Source: DATHGT01 sp035317605 (GTDB taxonomy: Bacteria; Methylomirabilota; Methylomirabilia; Rokubacteriales; CSP1-6). From it: a DNA stretch of 7,892 nt. The stretch covers positions 1-7,892 of the forward strand of contig DATHGT010000087.1 of assembly GCA_035317605.1 (NCBI GenBank), given 5' to 3'. This document shows positions 1 to 7,790 of this stretch, piece after piece. The position numbers were made by a program, and so were the translations under genes. The notes beneath the pieces are model-generated. The model worked only from the letters and a program-made list of their open reading frames with translations, searched no databases and was not told the origin of the DNA. Every line of letters begins with the position of its first letter. Position 1 is the stretch's first letter.

Positions 1-321
1 CGACTCCAGCGGCTTGACCAGGTAGTCGGCGGCGCCCAACCGAACCGCCTCGACCGCGGACTCGATGGTGCCGTAGGCCGTCATCACGATCACCGCGAGG
101 TCGGGATGCTCGGCGCGCACGCGCCGGACCAGGTCGACGCCATCCATGCCCGGCAGGCGCTTGTCGGTCAGCACGAGATCGACGTCGTCTCCCTTGAGGG
201 CATCGAGCGCCTCCTCCCCGCTGGGGGTGACCACCACGTCGTACCCGGCCACCTCCAGCGTCCGCTGGAGCGGGCGCAGGAAGATCTCGTCGTCCTCGAC
301 AATCAGAATTCGACGCTTCAT
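1..321 (-). CDS. Response regulator receiver domain, NtrC/CbrB-type, partial (C-terminus beyond window)
   Basis: The first 107 residues of a two-component response regulator; the rest lies beyond the left edge. It starts MKRRILIVEDDEIF. The receiver fold is complete in its key sites: acidic pair D10/D11, phosphoacceptor D53 in LTDKRLPGMDG, switch T81 in MTAYGTIESAVEA, and K103 in the DYLVKP motif. The GTIESAVEAVRLGAADYLVKP-like alpha4-beta5 region is typical of NtrC-family regulators that carry a sigma-54 AAA+ domain and Fis-type HTH, so those are expected downstream but not seen. The start lies 9 nt after the stop of the upstream sensor kinase, with a GGGGGA ribosome-binding stretch touching that stop, so the two are cotranscribed and probably translationally coupled. 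By family logic it receives phosphate from that kinase. A lysine follows the phosphorylated Asp where a hydrophobic residue is usual; significance unknown. Confidence 0.93.
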   Translation of the reverse strand, partial: MKRRILIVEDDEIFLRPLQRTLEVAGYDVVVTPSGEEALDALKGDDVDLVLTDKRLPGMDGVDLVRRVRAEHPDLAVIVMTAYGTIESAVEAVRLGAADYLVKPLES

Positions 322-330
322 CAGGTCCCC

Positions 331-3309
331 CTATCCGACTTCGACCGGCGCCGCCAGACCGGCGCGGGGAATGACGAGCCGGACCGTCGTCCCCTCGCCG
401 GGCACGCTCTCGATCTCGATCTCGCCGCCGTGCAGATCCATGATCTTCTTCACGATCGCCATGCCGAGACCGGTGCCCGTGGGCTTGGTGGTGAAGAAGG
501 GCAGGAAGATCTTGTCGCGATCCTCGGCGGTCATGCCCACGCCGTTGTCGCTGACTTCCACCACGGCCGCCGTGCCCCGGCCGTAGAGCGCGACGTCCAC
601 GCGGCCGTCGGCCCGGCGCTCCGTGGCCTCCAGCGCGTTCTTCATCACGTTGGCGAACACCTGGCGCAGGCGCGGGCCATCGACGCTGGCCGACACCGCG
701 CCGTCGAGCCGGCGCACGGTGACCCGCGCGTGGTGTGGCTCGCCCTCGGCCTGAGCGCTCTCGACCACGGGACCGAGGATGCGGTCGAGCCGGTAGTCCT
801 GACAGTCCAGGCGCGTGTCGCGCGCGTAGTCGAGGAGATCGCTGATGATCGACTCGATCTCGACGATTCCGGAGAGGATCGATTCCGCCATCTCGCGCGG
901 GATGCGCTCGCCGCTGACCTCGCCCGACGAGAGCAGGCGTGTCGCCATCTTGATGCCGCCCAGCGGGTTGCGGATCTCGTGGGCCACGCCGGCCGCCATC
1001 TCGCCGAGCGAGGCCAGCTTCTCGCGCTGGATCAGCCGCTGCTGGGTCGCCACCTGCTCGGTGAGGTCGCGCAGCACGCCGACCGTGCCCAGCGGGACGC
1101 GCTGGGGATCGAAGACGCAGGAGATCGCCAGGTGCGCCGGGAACCGGTGCCGGCCGCGGGTGAGCCCGCTGACGCTGCCCCGCCAGGCCCGGCCCTCGGC
1201 GACCGCGCGCTCGATGGCCCCGCCCACCCGGCGCCGATCGCCCTCGCCGAGGATGTCGAGATAGGTCAGGACCGGCGCCTCCGTCGCGGTCAGCCCCAGC
1301 AGCCGGCGGCCCGCCGCGTTGACGGTGATCAGGCGTCCGTCGACGTCGGTCGTGAAGATGCAATCGTCCACGCTCTCGACCACGGACGCGAGCAGCCGCT
1401 CGCTCTTCCGCAACGAGCGCTGCATGTCCTGGAACGACTCCACGAGCTGCCTGGCCTCTCCCTGGGAGATCGTGAAGCGATCCTCGATGATGTAGCGGGC
1501 GGCGGCGGCCCCCAGCGACGCGGTGAGCAGGCGCTCGACGCGGATCCTGAGGTCGAGGAGATCGGGCAGGGTCAGCTCGCGCGGGGCCTTGTCGTCGAGG
1601 AGCTGGCCGAGGATCTCGTCGGCCTCGTCGGCGGGGAGATAGAGATGGATGAGCCGCTCCAGCTCGGAGACCGAGAGGACCGCCGGCGTCCGGCTCGGCT
1701 CGCTCACCGCGCCGCCCACGAACGCGGCGGCCTGGCTCCGCTCGTCGGCGTCCTGGGTGGTCAGCACCGAGACCAGCAGGTAGGCGCCGACGTTGAAGAA
1801 CAGCGACCAGAAGACGCCGTGGCTAAGCGTGTCGAAGCCGGACAGACCGAAGAGGGCCACCGGACTGAGCCACGTCACGGCAAAGGGCCCCTGCGCCAGC
1901 AGCGAGGACGGGACCACGCCTTCCTTGACGAGCGCGGGCAGGATCAGCGTGTAGAACCACAGCGCGAAGCCGAGCGAGATTCCCACGAACGCGCCCTTGC
2001 GGGTGCCGCGACGCCAGTAGAGCCCGAGCAGCGCGGCCGGCGCGCACTGGGTGACCGCGATGAACGAGAGCAGGCCCATCTCGACGAGCAGGAGCTGGCC
2101 CGCTTCCATGCGGGCCCACGCGTAGCCGAGCGTGACGACCACGAGGATGCCCAGGCGCGTCGAGTTCAGGCTCGCCCAGTAGACCTCCTCGAACCGCCGG
2201 CCGCGCAGGATGAAGGGCAGCAGGATGTCGTTGGAGATCATCTTCGAGAGCGCGAGCGAGTCGACCACGATCATGGCCGTGGCCGCGGAGAACCCGCCGA
2301 GGAAGACGACCACAGCGACGGCGTGGGCCTCGGCCTTGAGGGGCAGGGCCAGGATGAAGCTGTCGGCGACGGCGGCGTTGCCGAACGTCAAGAGGCCGCC
2401 GAGCGCGATGGGCAGCACGAACAGGTTGATGACCAGCAGGTAGAGGGGAAAGGCCCAGGCCGCCGTGCGCACGTCCTGCTCGCGCGGGTTCTGCACCACC
2501 AGCACGTGGAACTGGCGGGGCAGCAGCATGACCGCGGTCATCGAGATCAGGAGCATCGCCCCCCAGCGCGTGTAGGAGGCGGCCGGCGGCGCGTCGAGGA
2601 CCAGCAGCCGCGACCACTCCGGGTGCGCGGCCACGCGGGCGAAGATCGTGGTGAAGCCGTCGAAGATTCCCCACGTCACGAACGCGCCGACCAGCACGAA
2701 GGCCACGAGCTTGACCACGGACTCCACCGCCACCGCGGTCATCAGGCCGGTCTGGTGCTTGGTGAAGTCGAGGTTCCGGGCGCCGAAGAGGATGCCGAAG
2801 ACCCCGAGGGTGACCGCGACCAGCAGCGTGGGGTCGAAGCCCGACAGCACCGAGTCGCCGCCGATCATCATCTTGAACGAGGCCGAGACGGCCTTCAGCT
2901 GAAGCGCGATGTACGGGATCATCCCGCACACCACCAGGGCGGCCACCAGGGTGCCCAGCGGCGACGACTTGCCGTACCGGCTGGCGATGAAGTCCGAGAT
3001 GGTGGTGATCCGCTGCTCCTTGGCCACCCGCACCAGCTTGCGCAGCACGGTCGGCCACAGGAGGGCCACCAGCGCCGGCCCGAGATAGATGGTCAGGAAC
3101 TCGAGGCCGCGGTTGGCGGCGAGCCCGACGCTGCCGTAGAAGGTCCACGCCGTGCAGTAGACGGAGATCGCCAGCACGTAGGTCACGGTGCGGAAGGGCG
3201 GGGTCTGCAACCGGCGGGAGTAGCGCTCGGCGATGGCGGCGACGAGGAAGAGGAACAACAGGTACGCGAGCAGGATGCCCCCGAGCGAGGCGTCGGCGTG
3301 CCAGTTCAC
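331..3309 (-). CDS. CbrA-type hybrid transporter-sensor: SSF domain + PAS + histidine kinase
   Basis: A 992-residue membrane sensor kinase. Residues about 5-515 form a sodium:solute symporter (SSF, SLC5)-like domain with roughly 13 hydrophobic helices (e.g. 9-27, 42-62, 118-140, 327-350, 438-460, 498-516). Residues about 545-620 form a helical linker in the place of the STAC domain of such proteins; a PAS domain follows at about 636-750. The kinase core is intact: H-box AAGVAHEIRNPL with phosphorylated H777, N-box NVMKNALEA (N891), G1 DNGVGM 921-926, F-box FLPFFTTK 935-942, G2 GTGLGMAIV from 945. Length and order match CbrA of Pseudomonas, which senses carbon/nitrogen status and can take up histidine; substrate specificity here cannot be read from sequence. 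I chose the GTG at 3309 because it overlaps the upstream stop as GTGA and begins directly before the first SSF helix; an ATG start at 3447 would add 46 Arg/Gly-rich residues antisense-like in composition and overlap the small gene. Partner regulator follows 9 nt downstream. Confidence 0.94.
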   Translation of the reverse strand: MNWHADASLGGILLAYLLFLFLVAAIAERYSRRLQTPPFRTVTYVLAISVYCTAWTFYGSVGLAANRGLEFLTIYLGPALVALLWPTVLRKLVRVAKEQRITTISDFIASRYGKSSPLGTLVAALVVCGMIPYIALQLKAVSASFKMMIGGDSVLSGFDPTLLVAVTLGVFGILFGARNLDFTKHQTGLMTAVAVESVVKLVAFVLVGAFVTWGIFDGFTTIFARVAAHPEWSRLLVLDAPPAASYTRWGAMLLISMTAVMLLPRQFHVLVVQNPREQDVRTAAWAFPLYLLVINLFVLPIALGGLLTFGNAAVADSFILALPLKAEAHAVAVVVFLGGFSAATAMIVVDSLALSKMISNDILLPFILRGRRFEEVYWASLNSTRLGILVVVTLGYAWARMEAGQLLLVEMGLLSFIAVTQCAPAALLGLYWRRGTRKGAFVGISLGFALWFYTLILPALVKEGVVPSSLLAQGPFAVTWLSPVALFGLSGFDTLSHGVFWSLFFNVGAYLLVSVLTTQDADERSQAAAFVGGAVSEPSRTPAVLSVSELERLIHLYLPADEADEILGQLLDDKAPRELTLPDLLDLRIRVERLLTASLGAAAARYIIEDRFTISQGEARQLVESFQDMQRSLRKSERLLASVVESVDDCIFTTDVDGRLITVNAAGRRLLGLTATEAPVLTYLDILGEGDRRRVGGAIERAVAEGRAWRGSVSGLTRGRHRFPAHLAISCVFDPQRVPLGTVGVLRDLTEQVATQQRLIQREKLASLGEMAAGVAHEIRNPLGGIKMATRLLSSGEVSGERIPREMAESILSGIVEIESIISDLLDYARDTRLDCQDYRLDRILGPVVESAQAEGEPHHARVTVRRLDGAVSASVDGPRLRQVFANVMKNALEATERRADGRVDVALYGRGTAAVVEVSDNGVGMTAEDRDKIFLPFFTTKPTGTGLGMAIVKKIMDLHGGEIEIESVPGEGTTVRLVIPRAGLAAPVEVG

Positions 3310-3503
3310 GGGTCGTCCCCCCCCGCGCGCGCCGCCACCCAGGCCAGCACCCCGACGATGGCGGCCCACACCAGGAAGAGGTAGAGGACGAGCGACGGGA
3401 CGCCCCCGACGAGCGCGGGTCGGTTGGCGATGCTGAGCAGCGGCCACACCAGCAGCGCCCCGAACACGAGGAAGCAGGCCGAGAGGAGGTCCCTGGCCTT
3501 CAC
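3306..3503 (-). CDS. Small two-helix membrane protein coupled to the SSF sensor kinase (CbrX-like position)
   Basis: A 65-residue protein with a GTG start, VKARDLLSACFLVFG.... Two hydrophobic segments are seen at about residues 5-27 and 36-58, joined by a short loop (NRPALVGGVPS), ending in the polar tail AARAGGDDP. Its TGA overlaps the GTG of the SSF kinase in the four bases GTGA, a classic coupling arrangement, and it starts 16 nt after the malic enzyme stop. A longer reading frame reaches to 3629 but its extra residues are Arg-rich and lie over the malic enzyme coding region, so I reject that extension. Small membrane ORFs commonly precede SSF transporters and CbrA-type kinases; in Pseudomonas a gene named cbrX sits in this position. 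It may be an accessory subunit of the SSF domain or mainly a translational coupling device. The Shine-Dalgarno is poor (GGAG only 2 nt from the start), so it probably depends on translation of the preceding gene. Confidence 0.8.
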   Translation of the reverse strand: MKARDLLSACFLVFGALLVWPLLSIANRPALVGGVPSLVLYLFLVWAAIVGVLAWVAARAGGDDP

Positions 3504-3519
3504 GGCTCCGGCGGACTCG

Positions 3520-4962
<1,443 letters not shown>

Positions 4963-5009
4963 GATTCCTCCAACTGGCAGGACTGACGGACCCCACCGAA
5001 TGGCCACGG

Positions 5010-5038
5010 ATTTTAGCACTGGGAGGGGGCTTCGTGGC
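5010..5038 (-). promoter_or_regulatory. Candidate promoter -10 region for malic enzyme operon
   Basis: On the minus strand TAAAAT lies at 5015-5010 (5 of 6 matches to the sigma-70 -10 consensus), about 48 nt before the ATG. It is the only A/T-rich hexamer in an otherwise GC-rich gap. No convincing -35 hexamer is found 16-18 nt upstream (GCCACG at the 17-nt position), so an activator or another sigma factor may be involved. Weak call. Confidence 0.3.
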
Positions 5039-5045
5039 CGTCGCG

Positions 5046-5075
5046 TTGCGGGTGCCGGAGCGCACGTAGTAGGCT
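5046..5075 (+). promoter_or_regulatory. Weak candidate promoter for DUF169-UROD gene
   Basis: TTGCGG at 5046-5051 and TAGGCT at 5070-5075 with an 18-nt spacer, each matching about three of six consensus bases, sit 29 nt before the start codon. Listed only because some promoter should be in this short gap; the match is poor. Confidence 0.15.
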
Positions 5076-5104
5076 CGGTGCATCCGGTCTCGAGGAGAGC
5101 GTGG

Positions 5105-6949
5105 ATGATCGACGTCAAAACCGCCGACCGCGAATTGCAGTTCTACATTCGCCCCCAGACGTTTCCCGTGGCGATCCGCATGCTCGGCCCCGGCGAGGAG
5201 ATTCCCGAGCGGGCCCGCCGGCCCGCCCGCGATTTCAAGAAGCTCAGCATGAACTGCCAGGTCATCGACATGGCGCGCCGGTACGGCTGGATGATCGCGC
5301 TCACCCGGGAGGACAGCATCTGCTCGCTCGGCATCGCGGCCATGGGCTTCGAGAAGCTGACTCACCTGCACAACTCGGGAACGCTCTGCGAGGGCATGTA
5401 CACGGAGACCAAGGAAGGCGGGCAACGATCGGAAGCGGCGATCGACCGGTTCACCCCCGGCCAGTATCACGCGCTGCTGGTGGCCCCCCTCGACCGCACC
5501 ACGTTCGAGCCGCACCTAGTCTGCATCTACGCCAACTCCGCCCAGGTGATGCGGCTGACCCAGGCCGCGCTGTGGAAGCGCGGCGGCAAGCTCACGTCCT
5601 CCTTCGGGGGACGCGTCGATTGCGCCGAGGTGATCGTCACGACCATGCGGACCGACCGTCCGCAGGTGATCCTGCCCTGCTCCGGCGACCGGATCTTCGG
5701 CCAGACCCAGGACCACGAGATGGCCTTCACGATCCCCTGGAACCAGATGGAGGAGATCGTCGAGGGCCTCAAGGGCACCCACGACGGCGGCATCCGGTAT
5801 CCGATCACCCAGTTCATGGAATACGAGGCGAAGCTGCCGGCCAAGTACATGGAGGTCAACCGCTTCTGGGACGCCGAGAAAGGCAAGGCGCCCTACTCGA
5901 ACCGTGAACGCGTGGTCGCCGCCTACAAGCGCTCGTTCGCCGACCGGGTGCCCGTCTACCCGATCGTGGCCTCGTTCGCGGGGACGCTCGACGGACTCAG
6001 CATCGAGGAGTACTGCACCGACGTGCCCAAGGCGATCACCGCCATGCTCAACTACCACGAGCGGTACCAGCCCGACGTCGTGCTCGCGTACAACGATCTC
6101 GCCAAGGAAGCGGAAGCGTTCGGCTGCCGGGTGAAGTACTCGGACTACGTGGTGCCCTCGATCGACGGCCACGTGCTGGACGAGGACAAGGGCAAGCTCG
6201 CCTCGATCGCGATGCCCGACCCGTACAAGACCGCGCGCCTGCCCGGCTTCCTCGAGCAGTGCGAGGCGCTGGTCAAGGCCAAGCTTCCCACGGCCACCGG
6301 CGCCGTGGCCGTCGGGCCGTGGACGATCGCGATGCTCCTGCGCAATCCGGAAACCATGCTGCTCGACACCTTCGAGGATCCGCAGTTCATCCACGATCTG
6401 ATGCGGGTGACCACCGACTTCTGCAAGGTGTGGGGCGAGGCCATCGCCAAGACCGGGATCGGGCTCTCGTTCTCGGAGCCGACGGCGTCGATCAGCCTGA
6501 TCTCTCCCGACAACTATCGGGACTTCGTGGCCCCGTACCACAAGGAGTTGGTCGACCACTTCAAGGCCAAGAAGGTCGGCGTCACCACCCACATCTGCGG
6601 GACCACGTATCCGATCTTCGAGGACCTGATCGGGTGCGGGTTCACCACGATCTCGTTCGATCTCGACCAGCAGGGCGATCCCGGACTCTACGTCGACCAG
6701 CTCGAGCGGTTCATGCAGGTGTCGCACGGCCGGGCCGTAGCCATCGGCAACGTCGACGCCACGAAGTTCGAGAAGACGTCGAAAGAGGCGATGTACGCCG
6801 ACGTCAAGCGCTGCGTGGACACCGCAGCCCGCCACTCGGCCTTCATCCTGTCGACGTCCTGCGAGATCCCGCCCCGCTCGGACCCCGAGGCCGTCCGCTG
6901 GTTCATGGACGCGGCGCACGAGTACGGGCGTTACGAGCGGATTCTGTAG
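5105..6949 (+). CDS. DUF169 / uroporphyrinogen-decarboxylase-family (MtaA-like) fusion protein
   Basis: A 614-residue, apparently cytosolic protein of two modules. Residues about 10-245 resemble DUF169 (COG2043): FYIRPQTFPVAIRML, KLSMNCQVIDMARRYG, TREDSICSLGIAAMGF, and LPCSGDRIFGQTQDHEMAF, with cysteines C51, C73, C95, C173 and C192. Residues about 265-614 are a URO-D fold: NRERVVAAYKRSFADRVPVYP, DVVLAYNDLAKEAEAFG, GPWTIAMLL. In this half, H496-I-C498-G and a late Cys586 in STSCEIPP match the His/Cys/Cys zinc site of MtaA/MtbA methylcobamide:thiol methyltransferases; the HemE signature for porphyrin decarboxylation is not evident. Likely role (inference): moving methyl groups between a corrinoid and a thiol or related acceptor. 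The start ATG at 5105 has GAGGAG 7 nt upstream; the upstream in-frame extension to 4955 is intergenic-like. No corrinoid protein or other methyltransferase is in the window, so substrate is unknown. Confidence 0.88.
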   Translation: MIDVKTADRELQFYIRPQTFPVAIRMLGPGEEIPERARRPARDFKKLSMNCQVIDMARRYGWMIALTREDSICSLGIAAMGFEKLTHLHNSGTLCEGMYTETKEGGQRSEAAIDRFTPGQYHALLVAPLDRTTFEPHLVCIYANSAQVMRLTQAALWKRGGKLTSSFGGRVDCAEVIVTTMRTDRPQVILPCSGDRIFGQTQDHEMAFTIPWNQMEEIVEGLKGTHDGGIRYPITQFMEYEAKLPAKYMEVNRFWDAEKGKAPYSNRERVVAAYKRSFADRVPVYPIVASFAGTLDGLSIEEYCTDVPKAITAMLNYHERYQPDVVLAYNDLAKEAEAFGCRVKYSDYVVPSIDGHVLDEDKGKLASIAMPDPYKTARLPGFLEQCEALVKAKLPTATGAVAVGPWTIAMLLRNPETMLLDTFEDPQFIHDLMRVTTDFCKVWGEAIAKTGIGLSFSEPTASISLISPDNYRDFVAPYHKELVDHFKAKKVGVTTHICGTTYPIFEDLIGCGFTTISFDLDQQGDPGLYVDQLERFMQVSHGRAVAIGNVDATKFEKTSKEAMYADVKRCVDTAARHSAFILSTSCEIPPRSDPEAVRWFMDAAHEYGRYERIL

Positions 6950-6969
6950 GTTGGGTGCTGCGCGACGCA
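6949..6969 (+). repeat. Degenerate half copy of hairpin A of the two-hairpin repeat
   Basis: Begins at the last base of the preceding stop codon. Its 21 bases match the left arm and loop of hairpin A (6977-6997) at 19 of 21 positions, with a 28-bp period, but lack the complementary C-rich right arm, so it cannot fold by itself. Confidence 0.75.
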
Positions 6970-6976
6970 TTGTTTA

Positions 6977-7046
6977 GGTTGGGGGGTGCGCGACGCACCC
7001 CCCAACCCCCCTGTTCGCGTGAGCGATCGAGCTGAGGCTCGATCGC
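6977..7046 (+). repeat. Two-hairpin intergenic repeat, copy 1
   Basis: Hairpin A: a perfect 14-bp stem, 6977-6990 (GGTTGGGGGGTGCG) against 6994-7007, with loop CGA. Hairpin B: a perfect 10-bp stem, 7023-7032 (GCGATCGAGC) against 7037-7046, with loop TGAG. A C-rich linker (CCCCTGTTCGCGT) joins them. A second copy in the same orientation lies at 7700-7767, with nearly identical stems and linker. It sits just after the DUF169-UROD gene and may help end transcription or protect its mRNA end, but no T tract follows either stem. The layout recalls REP-type palindromic elements; no transposase (RAYT) is seen here. Confidence 0.88.
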
Positions 7047-7084
7047 ATCTGCGCACAACCGGTAAAACATCTCCGCAGACAAAC

Positions 7085-7123
7085 GATGAAAAACGAAGGG
7101 CTCGCCGGAGGCGGCGAGCCCTT
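7085..7123 (-). terminator. Rho-independent terminator of the RRM gene
   Basis: On the minus strand, 25 nt after the RRM stop codon, an 11-bp perfect stem (7123-7113, AAGGGCTCGCC, pairing with 7106-7096) encloses a 6-nt loop and is followed by CGTTTTTCATCGTTT, a T-rich tract. The shape, strand and distance all fit an intrinsic terminator for the RNA-binding protein gene. Pairing includes the A/T base pairs next to the stem foot. Confidence 0.87.
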
Positions 7124-7147
7124 GGGATCAGCGCGAGTTGGGGTGAC

Positions 7148-7528
7148 TTACCAGCGGACGGGCTTGGACGGGCGATGGGCGTAACCGCTTTCGCGTCCGC
7201 CGCCGCCACCCGGACGTCCACCGCCCGGACGTCCACCACCCGGACGCCCGCCACCACCGCCGCCGCCACCGGTGCGCGGCGCCTGTGGGTTCGAGATCTC
7301 GACCGTGATGCGACGTCCATCGAGCTCACGGCCGTTGAGCTGGGAGATCGCGTTATTCGCTTCCTCGGTGCCCTCCATCTCCACGAAGCCGAAACCCCGT
7401 GACTGTCCGGAGAACCGGTCGGTGATGACCGTCGCCGACAGGACGTTGCCGCACTGGGCGAAGTACTCACGAAGCCCTTCGCTGGTGGTGGAGTACGAGA
7501 GACCGCCGATGTACAGTTTTGCCGCCAT
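7148..7528 (-). CDS. Glycine-rich RRM RNA-binding protein
   Basis: A 126-residue cytosolic RNA-binding protein. A single RNA-recognition motif covers residues about 3-79: RNP2 LYIGGL at 5-10 with aromatic Y6, and RNP1 RGFGFVEM at 44-51 with F46 and F48 that stack on RNA bases. After NPQAP comes a glycine-rich tail (about 87-111) with three RPGGG units, then a short end, RESGYAHRPSKPVRW. This is the standard shape of bacterial Rbp/glycine-rich proteins, which in cyanobacteria are often cold-induced; here the role in RNA folding or decay is inferred. The ATG at 7528 has a perfect AGGAGG 6 nt upstream. It is monocistronic: its own terminator follows (7085-7123) and an approximately 100-nt leader precedes. 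It is enclosed by two copies of the two-hairpin repeat. Confidence 0.96.
   Translation of the reverse strand: MAAKLYIGGLSYSTTSEGLREYFAQCGNVLSATVITDRFSGQSRGFGFVEMEGTEEANNAISQLNGRELDGRRITVEISNPQAPRTGGGGGGGGRPGGGRPGGGRPGGGGGRESGYAHRPSKPVRW
7209..7253 (-). repeat. Three 15-bp tandem units inside the RRM gene
   Basis: Three consecutive 15-bp units beginning CCCGGACG (7209-7223, 7224-7238, 7239-7253; plus-strand reading), the first two differing at one base. They encode the GRPGG-type units of the glycine-rich tail and are in frame, so copy-number change by slippage would lengthen or shorten the tail by five residues. Confidence 0.85.
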
Positions 7529-7630
7529 AGGATTCCTCCTCGAACTTTCTTCCGCTACCGTTCACGCCTCGCGAACGCGGAAGAGCGTTTTCTCGGAGGC
7601 GAGGTCCCACCGACCACGGCGGACATTTAC
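7529..7630 (-). promoter_or_regulatory. Structured 5' leader of the RRM gene
   Basis: About 100 nt lie between the candidate -10 and the ATG. Within it AACGC (7574-7578) pairs with GCGTT (7585-7589) around a 6-nt loop, nested inside CCTCGC (7567-7572) pairing with GCGAGG (7599-7604). An alternative pairing, CGTTC near 7559 with GAACG near 7573, would compete with it. The AGGAGG site at 7540-7535 is outside these stems. Long structured leaders are known for cold-shock genes; regulation here is inferred only. Confidence 0.4.
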
Positions 7631-7631
7631 A

Positions 7632-7659
7632 AGTGTACACGCCGCCCCCCACGCCGCAA
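7632..7659 (-). promoter_or_regulatory. Candidate sigma-70 promoter of the RRM gene
   Basis: On the minus strand TTGCGG (7659-7654) and TACACT (7637-7632) are separated by 16 nt. The -10 matches four of six consensus bases and the -35 three of six. Position, just downstream of the repeat half copy and upstream of the leader, is reasonable, and this is the most A/T-rich spot near the gene. Confidence 0.35.
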
Positions 7660-7672
7660 GCGAGTGAGAAAA

Positions 7673-7690
7673 TGGGTGGTGCGAGACGAG
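7673..7690 (+). repeat. Degenerate half copy of hairpin A, second location
   Basis: TGGGTGGTGCGAGACGAG matches the left arm and loop of copy 2 (7700-7717) at 15 of 18 positions, offset 27 bp. This repeats the half-copy-then-full-copy layout seen at 6949-7046. Confidence 0.7.
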
Positions 7691-7699
7691 TGAAAAACA

Positions 7700-7767
7700 T
7701 GGGGGGTGCGAGACGCACCCCCCAAATCCCCCTGTTTCGCTTACGCGATCGAGTTGGGCTCGATCGC
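7700..7767 (+). repeat. Two-hairpin intergenic repeat, copy 2
   Basis: Hairpin A: 11-bp stem, 7700-7710 (TGGGGGGTGCG) against 7714-7724, loop AGA. Hairpin B: 9-bp stem, 7745-7753 (GCGATCGAG) against 7759-7767, loop TTGGG. The linker CCCCCTGTTTCGCTTAC corresponds to that of copy 1. Differences from copy 1 fall mainly in loops, linker and outer stem pairs, while the core arms are kept. Lies upstream of the RRM promoter, between it and the gene entering from the right. Confidence 0.88.
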
Positions 7768-7790
7768 ACCCGCAGAGAGGGCGTTCGGAT

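Larger units (their letters stand above)
4963..5104. other. Divergent intergenic region between malic enzyme operon and DUF169-UROD gene
   Basis: A 142-bp noncoding space separating divergently transcribed genes. It must hold the promoters of both units unless one is read from elsewhere. Ribosome binding sites mark both edges: GGAGG at 4971-4967 on the minus strand and GAGGAG at 5092-5097 on the plus strand. No clear operator palindrome or sigma-54 (GG-N10-GC with flanking consensus) site stood out by eye. Confidence 0.6.

Noticed and set aside
106..3384. Very long plus-strand open frame (1092 codons) opposite the sensor kinase
   Set aside because: Its product is an His/Asp/Arg/Gly-rich string with no domain motifs, as expected for the antisense of a GC-rich gene; the minus strand has a full SSF-PAS-kinase with all catalytic boxes.
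3310..3447. 46-residue N-terminal extension of the sensor kinase from ATG 3447
   Set aside because: The residues are Arg/Gly/Pro-rich and overlap the small membrane gene in another frame; the GTG at 3309 in the GTGA overlap is better.
5516..6970. Minus-strand open frame (484 codons) opposite the DUF169-UROD gene
   Set aside because: Antisense shadow; no recognizable domain, no ribosome binding site, and its start falls in the repeat.
7023..7046. HIP1-like cyanobacterial octamer (GCGATCGC) in hairpin B
   Set aside because: Both copies read GCGATCGAG, not the exact octamer, and the shared unit is the longer two-hairpin structure.
6949..7767. CRISPR-like array from the repeated hairpins
   Set aside because: Only two full copies, 721 bp apart with a gene between them; no regular spacers and no cas genes.
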